Shown piece by piece: positions 1-11,535 of a stretch of 64,000 nucleotides of DNA. Source of the DNA: Dictyophora rubrovolvata (lineage: Eukaryota > Basidiomycota > Agaricomycetes > Phallales > Phallaceae); contig CP114126.1 in assembly GCA_029959195.1 (NCBI GenBank), positions 1,178,001-1,242,000 on the forward strand. The letters run 5' to 3'. The translations under genes were made by a program, and so were the position numbers. How positions within the stretch are numbered: position 1 is the stretch's first letter; each line of letters opens with the position of its first letter. The notes below the pieces were generated by a model that was not told the DNA's origin, did not search any database, and worked only from the letters and a program-made list of their open reading frames with translations.

Positions 1-177
1 TAAATGATAAAAGGCGTTCTAGTACATATCATATTATTGTGATATAATTCCTTTTTTTACATTTATGTAAAGAAAAAATACATGATGTTGATCACAAAGT
101 GGCTCGTGCAGACGATACATTATTATGTGTGAATATTCTTTCAAAGATTATGAGTGCTCATATATTCGTCATTGGGG

Positions 178-514
178 TCACGAGTCCGCCTTGTTTATTT
201 GTTCGTTCGAGTGTTCGTTGGTAGTTGAATTATCCGAATGCTATGACGGGGTTATTAGACGCAGCCAGTTCCAAGCCCAGAATATAGACACTAACCTTAT
301 TTCCTTCAAGTTCTTCTATCATTCCTTCCAAGTTTTCTAATAACTTGTCCAGCTTATCTTCAACGCCTTGAGCAACGTCACCCGCTTCGTCGAGTTGTCG
401 GAGAAGCACAGCCAAGTTGTCCGCCGCAGTTTCGTCCTTTACAGATGCATTTTGAAGAACATCCTGAAGGAATTTGACTTGCCGAGATAGGTCAGACTCG
501 TCTTTTGACGACAT
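178..514 (-). CDS. Small coiled-coil protein, left-arm copy
   Basis: Two exons on the minus strand, 514-296 and 240-178, joined by a 55-base GT-AG intron with a CTAAT branch site. The product is about 93 residues, acidic and almost entirely helical by composition, with heptad-like leucines through residues 8-70 and a polar Asn/Ser/Glu-rich tail supplied by exon 2. I do not recognise a family. The gene lies directly downstream of the FHA gene in the same direction and is repeated, with the same protein and splice sites, in the right arm. Both copies therefore look translatable. A role as a small subunit of a larger complex is only a guess from its shape. Confidence 0.7.
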
Positions 515-792
515 ACACTTATCGCCGCCTTCAAAGGGTTGCAGTCGATATTAGGATATTAGAGGGCTGGCCTCGCGCAACTAGCGCCGGGGGGAAAGAA
601 AGTTCCTGCAGTGCCAGCGGTGAACTGGGTAATGATTATAATATTTACATGTAGAGATCCGGGTTCATAAGAAAATAACTGAAGTAGAATGCATATGAGA
701 GTGGTGTGGAACTGGGGATATAGAAGTGACTACTGGAAACAGTTGAAAAGATATAATAAATATAGCCAAAAAAAGATGGTTCGAGATGTTGT

Positions 793-2887
793 CTATTCTT
801 TTGCTCGATAAACGACAGCGGCGACTACGCTTAAAACGAGTACACTGATGGCTGTTGATACGGAAGTCATAGGCTACAATTGAATAGAAATCAGTACTGT
901 GACATTTACGAGCAATGAAGAACAAGACGTTCATACCACTTGTCGCTTCGCTTGAGCATCGACTTGAATTTCTTGGATGGCCTTTTGACGCATGTCTCGT
1001 GTCTCTTTCAGACCATTCTCCAAGCTTCGCAAGCCATCTTCAACACTCCGGAAACCACCTTCTAATGTTCGAAGACTTTCCTCAAGGTTCTTGTGTCCAC
1101 CTTCTACATTCACAATGCGGGACTCCCATTCCTCGAAGCGTGTACCCCATTCCGAGTGTAAAGCTGACCATTGTTTGATGAGGTCAAGGATCGGAGGTTC
1201 AGCGGCGTAGAGATCATTGGCGTATCCGTTCTCGAGTTTAGGTTGAACTGGGGGATCGGGCTTTTCGTCTTTTCTAGCTTCTGCAGCGACAGCCTCGACT
1301 TTACTTTCCAGCGCGGAGATCTTGGTCTCTAGAGATAGAATGATATTCTCTGTAGAGGCTCGCTGTGCTTGCAGTGCTCTGGAGGTAGAAAGAGCGTTTT
1401 CTAGTTGTTCCGACAGTGTATCAAGCCGATTTGTGACGTCGGATTTGAATGTATCCGTTATCAGAGCAGGATGATGGTCTTCCCGGTGCCGTTGCGTTGG
1501 TTCTGGTGTGTGCGGCCGGTTACCGTTCACGAGCTCCTGTCGTTCCCTTTGCAGAAGTTTATCACCTTCCTCATCATCATTGTCTTCATGTTCTGGTGTT
1601 ACAGTCGTAAAACTCTTGGTGTCATCGTCGTCTGCGGGATCATGCTTCTTCTCCTCGATATAGTCTCGCAAACTAGTAAACTCCCTTCTCATGGTATCGT
1701 ATTCAGTAGTAAGGTCGTTGAGAGCTCTTAGTTTCTCAACATGAGAGGATAGTGTCGTTTGTGTTTCCGTTAGTTGTGCTTGTAACGATGCGATAATGTT
1801 TTTGTCCGGAGCTTGAATAGAAAAAGGAGCAGCATTCTGAGGCTGAGTTATCTGGGGTGGCACTACAGGATCGGGGCGCACGGGAGGGATCGAGAGCGGA
1901 TAATTCTGTATTGGGCCAGGCTAAATAATATAACGGTCTAGCCCCTTTGAAAACCATTGATAGAAAAATAAAAAAAGCATACATTGTTACCACTCAAAGT
2001 ATCATTAATATCGTTCATTTGCTCGCTAAGTCTATTCAGCTCCTGACCGGTCTCTCGGCTTTGAATTATTCCATTCTGAAGCCTTGATAATATATGCTCG
2101 AATGTCAATCCTGTTTTAGGACGACCAGCGGGCGCCCCCATGCTTCCTAAGCCAGCAGAATTGACATTGCCTGTAACAGCTGGTCCCGAAACGAGCGCTG
2201 TGGGTCTTCGTTGAGTTCCGTTAGTCACAGACATGGGAGGTGGAAAGACCACGGGTGCATCTTCAGGTGTTAAAACACACGCTACGCGTGCTGCAACCTT
2301 GTGGTGAACGATCGTTTTGTTGTCTTCACCAACAATATCGATACCAAATTCCTAAGGTTTCAAGTCACATTTATTTCCTTTGGGATATTTAAAATTGCTC
2401 GTCTTACAACAATATCGTCTGTTTTCAGTTCAAAAGCTTGAGACTCGACGCCTTCGGGTGATAACCGCTCGCCGTTGATGAAGGTACCATTGGAGCTTTT
2501 CACGTCCTTGATGAAGATCTAGTGCGCAAAATAAAAGCCCAAGAACTGATCCAGGTTGAACAGACCGGTTACCTTTGATTCTTCTTCCCATACTTCCGCA
2601 TGCTGCCTACTTAAAACCTTAGAATCGAAATAGCCATTTCGTTCTCCAGGCGTCGTCTTCGCGTTAGTTTGGCGGCCAATTTTAACGCGTTGGTTCAAGT
2701 GGATATATTTTGGAATAAACGTATCATTTAATGGGAACAGTGCTAGAGCCGGAATGGGTTGCGTTGAGGTCAGGAATGGTGTAGGGGCAGGCATCGGTGC
2801 AGGCATCAAGGCTGGCCTTTCGGAGGATGTGTGACTGAGTGAAAGTACGCTGGTTTCTTTTACATAAGCGTGACGCGTTACGTTCAT
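793..2887 (-). CDS. Tail-anchored FHA-domain protein (FAR9/FAR10, VPS64, SLMAP type), intact copy
   Basis: Five exons on the minus strand (2887-2573, 2518-2408, 2351-1983, 1920-937, 873-793), all joined in phase 0, give about 619 residues. After a Pro-rich N-terminus comes an FHA domain (about residues 45-165) with the hallmark GR, SRQHA and SSNGTFING motifs, split by two introns. A long acidic coiled-coil region follows, and the last exon encodes one hydrophobic segment ending in RAKE, a C-terminal tail anchor. This order is that of fungal FAR9/FAR10/VPS64 and animal SLMAP, the ER/nuclear-envelope anchor of the STRIPAK phosphatase-kinase complex that reads phosphothreonine on partners. Family assignment is by domain order. 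The right-arm copy at 37430-39494 is broken, so this is probably the working gene. Confidence 0.85.
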
Positions 2888-3981
2888 GAACGGATAAGTA
2901 AATTCCCGTAGCCTGTCACATTCGAATTTCGTTCAGTTGCCGGCAATTGAAGTTCTTGATTCTGCTTGAAAGGGGATGAGATTTCACGTATGTACTATGT
3001 TATGCGGTTCCGCAAAACAATGGAAATGTTTGGCAGGTTCGAAAGAAAATGATAAAATAACATGAGAAAGAAGAAATACGGAAGGTATCCAAAGGCGCGA
3101 TGTGGGATCCGTGCCCCAGGCAATTCACATTTGTGGTGCTAACTTCGTTTCCATCACTTTCCGGTTCATGTTCATGTTCATGTTCGAAAGGTGTCCTTGG
3201 AGGAGTCAATGTCAATAAACAATGTTTATGGTTAGCAGGGACTAATAGAAGATCGCTCTGAGGGCGAGGAACTTCCAGAAGAAGAGGCTAATGATGCAGC
3301 AGAAACAGATCGTGGAACGGTAGATCCGACTCATAAGCTAGACTGACGTCGACGAATAGCAAGACGTAGACCTTGTAACGACATGCGTTCGTTCGCATAC
3401 CACCTCTTTCTCTCTCGGCGGCCTGGAGAGAAGCGATAGCCTTGGACAGCAGATCTTGCGTGGCCTTCCCTGCAGGTAGACAACGCTGGACAAGGCATGG
3501 ATAGCGCTTATTCATGCTTTTGGTGGAAGTTGCGTTGCTGAGTCTGTTCCCGTTCGCAACATAGTTCCCACATAAAGGACACAGTGCGCTGTACAAATCC
3601 CGGAAAGCAGTCCACGAAGTGAAAGTTGATAGGCTAGAAGGATGGCCTAGGATGTCCCAGAGTATGTGAAGATAGGCTGCCGTCGCGAAAGACGGTGCGC
3701 TGAAAAGCCGGCGGCGGAGGAGGCGAACCAGACGTGGGAGAAATTGCCAAGAAAGAGTTGTAAAACCTTATCCCGCAGTGTGAGATGCCAATCTTGAATG
3801 GATTTGATGATCCCTCTTCCAACTTAAAAAGCCAAGAATTAGCATATTGGTAGGAATGACTAGTTGTTGAATAATACTTCCAAGACCACCACACGTCGAA
3901 TAGCGATAATAGCGATAAACGTTCGTGAACCATAATGAGCAAATAGGAAAGCGGAGGAGCAAAACACAACAGGGTTATGAA
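2888..3981 (-). other. Arm-specific spacer between FHA and HNH genes, with gene-like debris
   Basis: About 1.0 kb (2888-3912) is absent from the right arm, where only about 87 unrelated bases separate the two genes. On the minus strand one frame is open from about 3765 to 3365 without a stop and reads through a CPLCGNYV motif into a Lys/Arg/Ala-rich helix. A further open stretch at 3215-3100 has a HEHEHEHEPES repeat. No start codon or convincing splice set joins them, and I do not recognise the protein. It could be the remains of a gene lost from the other arm, or exons of an unrecognised one. The remaining 70 bases (3913-3981) are HNH 3' sequence shared with the right arm. Confidence 0.45.
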
Positions 3982-4956
3982 CTATTCAGTCGCGAACTCT
4001 CGCAACCTGTCCACCAACATGAGCTCAAATTGTTCTCGGCCAAGAGGCGCTTCTCGAAGCTCTCCCATGATATCGGAACCAGGAGGATAGTCATGTTCAA
4101 AAATTGGCTCTCCCGCCCCTCTCATGTTGGCAAAGACACATTGTCGGAAGTGCCATCGGAGAAGCTCGTCGGGCACATGGCGCGGGTCTTGAGGATCACG
4201 GCAAACAGGATCCAGGGTTCTTCCATCCAGCCCCCAGTTATCATGTTGGAAAACGACAATCTTATAGCTGTCCTTTAAATAATTGAATATAATTGTTGCG
4301 CACGAAAAGCAGAAGAAGAACTTGCGTCAGGATTGACCGACATTATATAAGTATCCCATACTGAGTGCAAATCCCCTCGCATGAGAAAACCGTTCTGGAC
4401 TGAGTTAATATTTGATTGCCCAGGAACGGTGTCGGTGATCCATCTCCCAAAATTGTTCTGCTCCCACACATTTTGGGCACCGAGGGGAAAAATGTGGGCA
4501 GCCCGGAAGCCAACCCATTGCCCTAACTGTGCTCCCCCATTGACGAGCCCTGAGAAAACACATCTGCCGTCACGGTTACGAACTGCTTCCCGGAACCCAG
4601 CATCTCTTGGGGTGTTGCTGAAAGTAATGGTTCTGCTAACCCAAGCTTCATTATTGACATTGATATACCCTGCGCAATAAAGGCATTCAATAAATGTCAC
4701 CGGCCGGTAAAACAAACAAGTTACCGTCACAGTAAATGTCATAATCTCCATGCTGTAATTGATGGTCAGATCTAGTGACGATGTGGTGGTCTAGCCTCCT
4801 TTCGATACGGTATCCGACTTGAGTGACAATCAGAATTTCTAGCATGTCTAAAAAATTATTTTCTGTGATGGAGCCATTTTGAAGCAGGCCGCCCAAGGGA
4901 GTTGCAGGGTTCATAGCATCATAAAAATGTACGTTCCTCCCCAAGGAACGAGACAT
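3982..4956 (-). CDS. HNH_2 endonuclease-like protein, left copy
   Basis: Three exons on the minus strand beginning at the ATG at 4956. The first ends at a GT donor within Asp-Gly and the second at a GC donor (GCAAGT) after Asn-Pro-Asp. The protein, about 260 residues, has the fungal HNH_2 layout: a variable N-terminal region, then CVFSG followed by the FRAAHIFPL histidine motif, QNGFL and LHSVWD, and a C-terminal part with DELLRWHFRQ and GAGEPIFE. Such proteins are present in many copies in mushroom genomes, with unproven activity. The HNH core suggests a metal-dependent nuclease. I see no frame break. It is the inner end of the left arm and a diverged paralogue of 36318-37277. Confidence 0.85.
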
Positions 4957-5075
4957 GCCGAATATTTGACAGTGATATTTGGGTTCGCGGTAATTTAAGT
5001 CGTCGAGTCCCCAATTACGTAACGGATCGTAAAGTGAGATCAAAAGATAGCCGTCCAGCGAGAATTCGAACATCG

Positions 5076-6620
5076 ATTAAAGGAGACAAAACTAGCATTT
5101 GCTGAGCAGGGCTTGAATGCCGAACTCTACTATGAGAACAAGAACTTTGCTCGAAATGTATCTCTGGTCCCGACTTCTGCTATCACAGGTGAGGGTGTTC
5201 CGGATATGATCATGTTGTTGGTCAACCTCACACAGCAGCGTATGAGCGACCGACTAATGTACCTGTCCGAATTGGAGTGTACTGTCTTGGAAGTCAAAGT
5301 GATTGAAGGCTTTGGTACTACAATTGATGTTGTTTTGTCGAACGGTATTCTAAGGGAAGCTTGAATGGACCGATTGTTACGAACGTTCGTGCTTTGCCAA
5401 CACCTCAACCTTTAAGACAAATGCGTATCAAAGTACGTGGATCTTTGTTTTCACTTGCCGCTTTCTCAGATGCTGACCGTCCCGTAGTCGGTGTATGTTC
5501 ACCATAAAGAGGTTAAAGCCGCACTTAGTGTCAAGATAGTCGCCCCGGATTTAGGAAAAGCTATCACTGGTTCACGGTTAATGGTTGTAGGACCCGACGA
5601 TGATGAAGACGAGCTTCGAGACGAGGTCATGTCGGATCTTACAAGTTTTCTCAACACTATCGATAAATCAGGACAAGGCGTTTATGTTCAAGCAAGTACC
5701 CTCGGCTCTTTAGAAGCGTTGTTAGATTTCTTGAAATCCAGCAAAATCCCCGTTTCTGGTATCAATATCATACCTGTACACAAACTAGATATCATGGGTG
5801 CTGCGACTATGCTAGAGAAAGCCAAGAATTGGCGTGTATTCTCTGCTTCGATGTTTCTGTCGACAAAGAAGCCGAGAAACTAGCGGAAGAACTTGGCATT
5901 AAATTATTCAAGGGTAGTACGTATCAACCGTGTTTATGGAATATCTTGTCGTAACTGAAAGCTCATTACAGCGGACATTATTTATCACCTGTTCGAACAC
6001 TTTCACTGCTTATAACGCTGAGATTACAGAGGCCAAACGAAGAGATGCAGCACCTCAAGCAGTGTGGCCATGTCGTCTCAAGATTATTCAAGCTTTCTGT
6101 AAACGTGATCCAATTATTCTTGGTGTGGATATCTTTGATGGATCACTGCACGTTGGAACTCCACTATGTGTAGTTAAAACTGATCCGCAGGCAAACCAGA
6201 AAGATGTAATTCGTTCGGGGAAGATGTACATACGTCTTCTGTTTGCCACACACCAGAAGGTACTGATCATAAGCCAGTACTTCGTTGGAAATCAACTACA
6301 AATCAATGGAAGTAAGTTTTTTTTCTTGATAGTGATAGCGATTCGTCTACTAATTAGGGGCATGCTAGATTGTGAAGAAGTCTCAGCAAGGCAGTGGTGT
6401 TGCTGTTAAGATCGAGCATGCAGTTTACGAATCGGCCAAAATGTTCGAACGACATTTCGACGAAAAAGACGATATATTAAGTCAAGTGACACGACAGAGC
6501 ATTGACGTTCTGTTTAGATTCAATTTTATCATGATACCTGCTGATATCAGCCCTCGCAGGAATCATTCAGGACGGACGTTTCAGCGGAGGAATGGCAATT
6601 GATTAAAAACTTGAAAGCAG
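5076..6620 (+). pseudogene. Decayed 3' fragment of translation initiation factor eIF5B
   Basis: Reading plus-strand frames in order gives recognisable eIF5B: the end of the G domain ([25 protein letters not shown]), domain II, the GPDDDEDEL stretch, domain III and most of domain IV (RDPIILGVDI, QGSGVAVKIEH). The N-terminal half, including the P-loop, is missing; the match begins abruptly about 120 bases from the HNH start. The coding frame shifts near 5355, where about 22 bases are lost, again near 5835 and near 5990, and the normal C-terminal end is not reached. eIF5B is an essential 60S-joining GTPase, so a complete gene must exist elsewhere. This is a dead partial copy left at the edge of the duplication. 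Confidence 0.9.
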
Positions 6621-7387
6621 TAAGCACCGTTTCCTAAATCCTAACCACTAGGGGCTGTCGTAGTACGGGGTGGGGGACCTTTGAATTTCATGCGAGCATG
6701 TTCAACCTGGCTGTTAGCGTCTCGGAATACCTTAAGTATATTTATGTAACTGATTTTTATATCATGTATCTTATATGCACTATTCCCCAAGTTGTGGAAG
6801 CTTTGTTCTTCGACAGCCGGATGAAAGAACGGGGCGAAATTCCGAGTACATTGTCCTATGTGATCGAAATACCCCATGAGAGCAAAACAATAATTGCGGT
6901 AGTGATGTGCCGTGTTTGACGTGAATAGCATGAAAAAAAAGATCAAGACTATTGCGTTGGCGAGACATTGTGAAATTTGCTTGAAAAGCGAGGCCGTCAT
7001 AGAAAGAAAACTTCCAGGTCTTCATTATCGTAGTCACTAGGATCAGGTTTATCAGTCCAGATCCTCACCTTGAAGTTTTCCTTGATGTATTGGGAGTTTC
7101 TCAAGAAGTTCTTGTATTTCTCGAAGGTTTCTAAAACCATCAGGAAGAGGCACAATCATAACTATCGGATCACGTCAGGCTGGTGGTAGCTGACGACGAC
7201 GAGTCAGACCTTTTACCAAGTTTATAGTCTTGCTAATTCTAAAACATTTTCCGTCTAGGCAATCTTGCGAGAATGTATTGCACCAAGGTCTTTCGCTTCG
7301 AGAAGATACAAATAGTAGGGTTGCCTCAAGGCAAAGCTCGAAAGCCAACTTGGTTGATTACGTCAACGATTTCCTCCAAGTACCTTT
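6621..7387. other. Region without a complete gene; possible exon remnants
   Basis: A plus-strand stretch 7045-7130 reads as RFISPDPHLEVFLDVLGV and so on, and 7260-7391 reads as a further open segment ending in a TGA that overlaps the next ATG. They could be the last exons of a truncated upstream gene, but I could not find a start or name a family. The rest (6621-7040) shows nothing convincing. Confidence 0.3.
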
Positions 7388-8742
7388 ATGACACAGGATC
7401 ATCCTGAAGGAGAATGGCACTCGATACGACCTTGGACACATCGTATAGCATTTCAGGTTCGAGAAATAACGTCCGTCTCAATTACTTTTATTCTGCGGTC
7501 GGTCGTAGCGTCGCACAATGAAACTTTGGCTACCCTGGGCGAGGATTCAGATGAAGACGATACACGAGTTCCGACGATTTTGGACGCTCTGAATGGTGGA
7601 CTGGTTGTTAAGGTCAATGATAACCATTGGCAGCCTGTGATAGTGAATGTGGATGATAATGAAGAAGCCATTGTCATTGTGTACGGTCTTCATCCGAGGA
7701 AACGATATGAAATTCAGCTACACGTTGTAGCTTGCGATGAACATATTATCGAAGAAATAAGCACTACAGCAACCAATGGTACTTTTTGTATTTAAGATTT
7801 TTCTTTGTTTCTCAATTATCTTACGCAGAAGTTGTTCCCGTGGCACCTGTGTCCACAATTCCTCCAGAAAACATCCCGGCAACTCTGACACCACCTATGA
7901 CTCCGGTGAGATCAAGTCCACCGAGAACTATCAATTCAGAAGAGCGTGCCCTACAACTTCGAAAGCAAATATCGTTACTCGCGGCAGAACGAGAGGATCT
8001 TGTTACACAGCTAAAGATCACCCGCCGCGACTCCCAGCGTGCTGAAGCTGCACTCAAAAGCGAAATCGAGTCTCTTCGACGTGCGTCTGAAAAGCACTCC
8101 ACTGGAGAACATCGAAGTCGTCAAAAAGTCCTCGCCCTCCAAGAAGCAGTCAAACAGTCTACTGCTGCAGCTACAGAAATGGAACAAAAGGCCAAAGGGA
8201 TTGAAGATATCTTATCTACACTAAACCGACGGGCCAAAGAAGCCCAAGAACTTCATGATCGGACAAATCATGAACTGGAGCAAAGAAGAAACGAGCTGAG
8301 AATGTCCCTCACTGACGGAACTAAAGCCGTTCAGAACCTACAAGGGGAGCTCAACTCCATTTGCGCCAAGATTGACAAGCTAAACGGGAAGAAAGACAAA
8401 CTTGAAAAAGAAACCATACCGCAGTTAGAAGAAAAGTTGAATGAACTACGAAATTCAGTGGAAACACTGGAGATGGACACGCAAAAAAGTGACGAGCGGT
8501 ATGACGAGGAATCGCAAAATGGGTGGAGTTCAAAGAACTGGGTACCGCCCATACAACGGCCTTCTCCACAACAACGATCCAGCTATCCGCCTTCCGTCTC
8601 CTACGGCTCAAATAATGCTCCCACTCGCCCTGGTTTCCATTCCCCGCATCTTTCGGATTTTACTTCATACGGGGCACCAAACAATGCCGCATCATTATCA
8701 TCGCACATCCCCAAAAGAGATACAGGAACGGATCAGTCCTAA
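7388..8742 (+). CDS. Fungal protein with N-terminal beta domain and long coiled coil
   Basis: Two exons, 7388-7778 and 7829-8742, joined by a 50-base GT-AG intron, give 434 residues. Residues 10-125 form a beta-rich domain (WHSIRPWTHRIAFQ, then an acidic GEDSDEDDTRVP loop and a VIVYGLHPRKRYEIQL strand pair resembling a fibronectin-like fold). Residues 165-360 are a long, heptad-repeating coiled coil rich in Glu, Lys and Leu, and the tail is Pro/Ser-rich and disordered. This layout resembles fungal proteins annotated as AcrB-like ubiquitination-network proteins, but I place it there only tentatively. The start is the first ATG of the open frame. It converges on MBP1. Confidence 0.72.
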
Positions 8743-9086
8743 CGTCTGTCTCCTGATACTAAGCCCTGATTACACTCAATGTTATATTGTATTTATTATT
8801 ACATCACAAACTTATTCTCTCAGTCTTATGTTCGGCAAGGTGCCCAGTTGTATCGGAAAGTTTGCATAAATACTGTATATCATTCTTGTAACTCGACACA
8901 TTCTTTTTTTTTACAAACTTATAATATCATCTAGTTTTTTGAACCTGTTCATAACTATTTTATCTTTCAGCCCTAACGGCGATGCATTGTTATACATTAA
9001 TTAATATGCAGCAAGAAATTGACACAATAGAATGAGCACGAGTCGACCGAGAAAAAAAAAGGGGAATGTTACACGACTGGACTGGA
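8743..9086. other. Convergent intergenic region
   Basis: AT-rich 3' flank shared by two convergent genes. It has several T/A-rich tracts suitable for 3'-end formation on both strands, including a T8 run near 8905 and an A-run near 9052, and no coding signal. Confidence 0.6.
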
Positions 9087-11456
9087 CTATCCAACACTAG
9101 TGGTTACACTACGTTGCGGTTTGTTCCACAACATTTCCGACGTTGTTTCTTCCGACTCCAAAGTCTAACGGTGACATTAGCAAATGAACCACTTAGAAAT
9201 GAAAATCGTACTTCAAGGAGTAGACCAAGGACATTATCGACTTCTGGCGGCGCTACACCGCAACCAGCCCCAATCAACCGTCGATATTCAGGCATACGTC
9301 CTCCTGTGCCCGCCTCAGCTTGCTGTTTGATCAAAGCTTCGAAATTCTTGGCCCTGATGGCGGGCTGCTGAGATAATTCGGCGCGAAGAGCATTACATTC
9401 TTTCTCCAACTCCATCGGATCAGAGGAGATGTCTCTATACAATTCCATTAGATCTTGATCTTCTTCTTCACTTAAAGCAGCCGATGATCCATCCAATGAC
9501 CCTCCTCTTCGGATATAATCTTGTTCACGTAATACTTCATATTGTAGCCACTTCTCCCATCCAAGTTGGTAACGCCTTCCCATCTTGAAGTTGAGGGTTT
9601 GCTCCAGTTCGTGTAAACGCAACTTAGTCGCATCTAAATTGCTTGCCTGTTTTTTTAATGCGTCTATTGCCTTTTGACTTTCTGAAATTTCTCCTTCAAT
9701 GTTATTGAGAAGAGCGTGAGCCTGGTTCAAATCGCGCTCCTTCTCTTGCAATTCCGCATCAAATGATTGCGCAAGACTATCCAACATACTTGCCATATCA
9801 TCAACACATGCCGTACTGGCCCGTTGTGCTATGACAGAATGGTGCAAAGGCAACTTTTCATAGCCGTATACACCTGACGGACCTACGCCATTCCCGTTTG
9901 GTTGATGCCCAGTCGCGGCTTGCGCGTTACGATAAGACATGGCACCGACGCGCGATGACGGCACAGGTGAGCTTCGGAATCGTTCGTCTTCAAGAATATA
10001 ATCCTCCGCAGATTTACCTTCATCATTCGCAATCTTTGGATCGGCGCCGTGGTCTATGAGTAACTTGACAAGCCGCTTGCTGCGACACCGAGCAGCAAGT
10101 GTTAGAGCAGTTTCCCCTTCTTTTGACCGAAAATTGACGATATCAGCAAGTTCGTTAGGGAATTCCGACAAGCGACTGAGGATCGTTTCCATGTAGTACC
10201 GGGCCGCGTGGGTTTTGCCTTTTGTCATAGCCAATTCAACAACATGATGGAACACCGTCCTGTCCGACTTATCGATATTCAGCGTTGACCGATGAAGAAG
10301 TTCATATAACTCAGGAAACTTGCGGATGTCGTAATTGTTGCTGAACATGACTGATCGCATGAGTGGTGTTTGACCTTCATTGTTGGTGCGGAATATATCT
10401 CCGCCAACTGTAAGGAGAAGCTTGACAATACGTATACGACCCATGGCGCATGCCCAGTGCAGAGCGGTATGTCCGTCTTCGTCGATAACCATGTTCGCAT
10501 CGAAACCTTGCGGTGGGCTGATCAAGAACGAGGGTGCTTGTGTGCTTTCCGAGATGAAATACTCCAACAACTTGTCCGCATAGTCAATGCGCTCGACTTC
10601 TGGTTCTTCTCCTTCAAATAACTGATCTTGCTTTACTTGGAAACGAGAAATGGCATTCTTGGGTCTGGCGGAGCTCGCAGCAGCTCGAGAGCGAGTGGTG
10701 CGCTGAGGAAGAGATGCAGACATTCCAACATCTTCAGCCGACTGGTGAGAAGCGTCACGAATAGGGGATGGTGTTCTGGAGGTGGCCGAAAAGCTGTTTT
10801 TTGGGGAACTGGATATCGAACCGTCCTCAGAACGGAGAGGGCTGGGACTTCGTGATACTGTAGGGGACTCTGGTCCTTTCTTCGACGAGCGCAAGGACAT
10901 GGGCGTTTCTACCGGCTCACGTATACGTTTCGGACGGGCTGGTGCGTTGAGATGCTTTGGGGCCGCGGGTGGGCTAGAGGTCGCTTGGAATTCAATGAGG
11001 GGTTTCATGAGATGGTCAATATTATGTTGCTTGGCCAGTGCTATGCCCTTTTCGAGAGGAATCCAAGTGCCTGTAATTAGAAATAGATCGTTAACAAAAA
11101 CTCCGGGAAGAGTTTGACCAAAGCCCTTACCTTGATACTTGCCATACCCACCCTGGACTTTCTGATGCACACCTTTCTGAACTTCTCGCTCCAAGACACG
11201 CGTTCTCTGCGGTTTATCAAATCCTGCAATCTTGAGGATTTGCGTCGCATTTAACCAAGAATCATCACGGCGCCGCATGACAGCTACGGACTTGACCATC
11301 CTTGAAGACTCATTAGATTACGGATGAAATAATGACCGCAGAACACCCACATTTCGTACACCGGAACCCCGCTATACGTTGCCTAAATGCCATTAGAATC
11401 GAAATCAACACAAAAAATACGGGTATGTTCACCTTGAATATTTGCGTGTCAGGCAT
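9087..11456 (-). CDS. MBP1: APSES/ankyrin cell-cycle transcription factor, MBP1 type
   Basis: Five exons on the minus strand: 11456-11433, 11382-11351, 11300-11131, 11070-9212 and 9164-9087. The model restores the family N-terminus (short leader, YSGVPVYEM, then VAVMRRRDDSWLNATQ), and the APSES DNA-binding domain runs through KVQGGYGKYQ|GTWIPL once a 60-base in-frame intron is removed. Ankyrin repeats follow (HTALHWACAMGR, GETALTLAAR), then a coiled-coil C-terminus. The last short exon gives ETLESEE, which is usual for the family. MBP1 pairs with an SWI6-like partner in MBF and drives G1/S genes from ACGCGT sites. Exons 1, 2 and 5 lie outside the long open frame and are easily missed. No defect is seen. 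Confidence 0.93.
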
Positions 11457-11535
11457 GTTGGTTGAACGCTCTCTTGAAATCCGAGACGCACCGTGTCACG
11501 TCAACAAGTGTCCACAGGTGTCCACACTTGGTCTC
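11457..11535. promoter_or_regulatory. 79-bp bidirectional promoter between MBP1 and uL24m
   Basis: Only 79 bases separate the two start codons, so both genes must share control sequence and have very short leaders or transcripts that overlap. It contains CACGTCA near 11506 and an inverted repeat CAAGTGT ... ACACTTG (about 11509-11530) around two copies of GTGTCCAC. Whether a factor binds there is inference. Confidence 0.6.

Larger units (their letters stand above)
1..4956. repeat. Left arm of large inverted duplication (HNH + FHA + coiled-coil block)
   Basis: This stretch is the reverse complement of 36318-40276 apart from 2888-3912, which has no counterpart there. From about 1 to 2887 the two arms differ by roughly 1-3 percent plus a few small indels. 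Inside the HNH gene the identity falls from about 95 percent at its 3' end to about 87 percent in its first exon (hand counts). The arm includes the stop codon of the SDA1-side gene at positions 1-7, so it continues beyond the window. Percentages are estimates by eye. Confidence 0.93.

Noticed and set aside
5076-6620. Working eIF5B gene
   Set aside because: The N-terminal half with the P-loop is absent and the frame is broken at least three times.
7000-9000. Antisense frames opposite the coiled-coil gene
   Set aside because: Ser/Arg-rich shadows of a Lys/Glu-rich coding strand with no motifs.
11332-11535. Upstream in-frame extension of uL24m from an ATG at 11332
   Set aside because: It would overlap exons 1 and 2 of MBP1 on the other strand and adds no import signal; ATG 11536 gives the family N-terminus.
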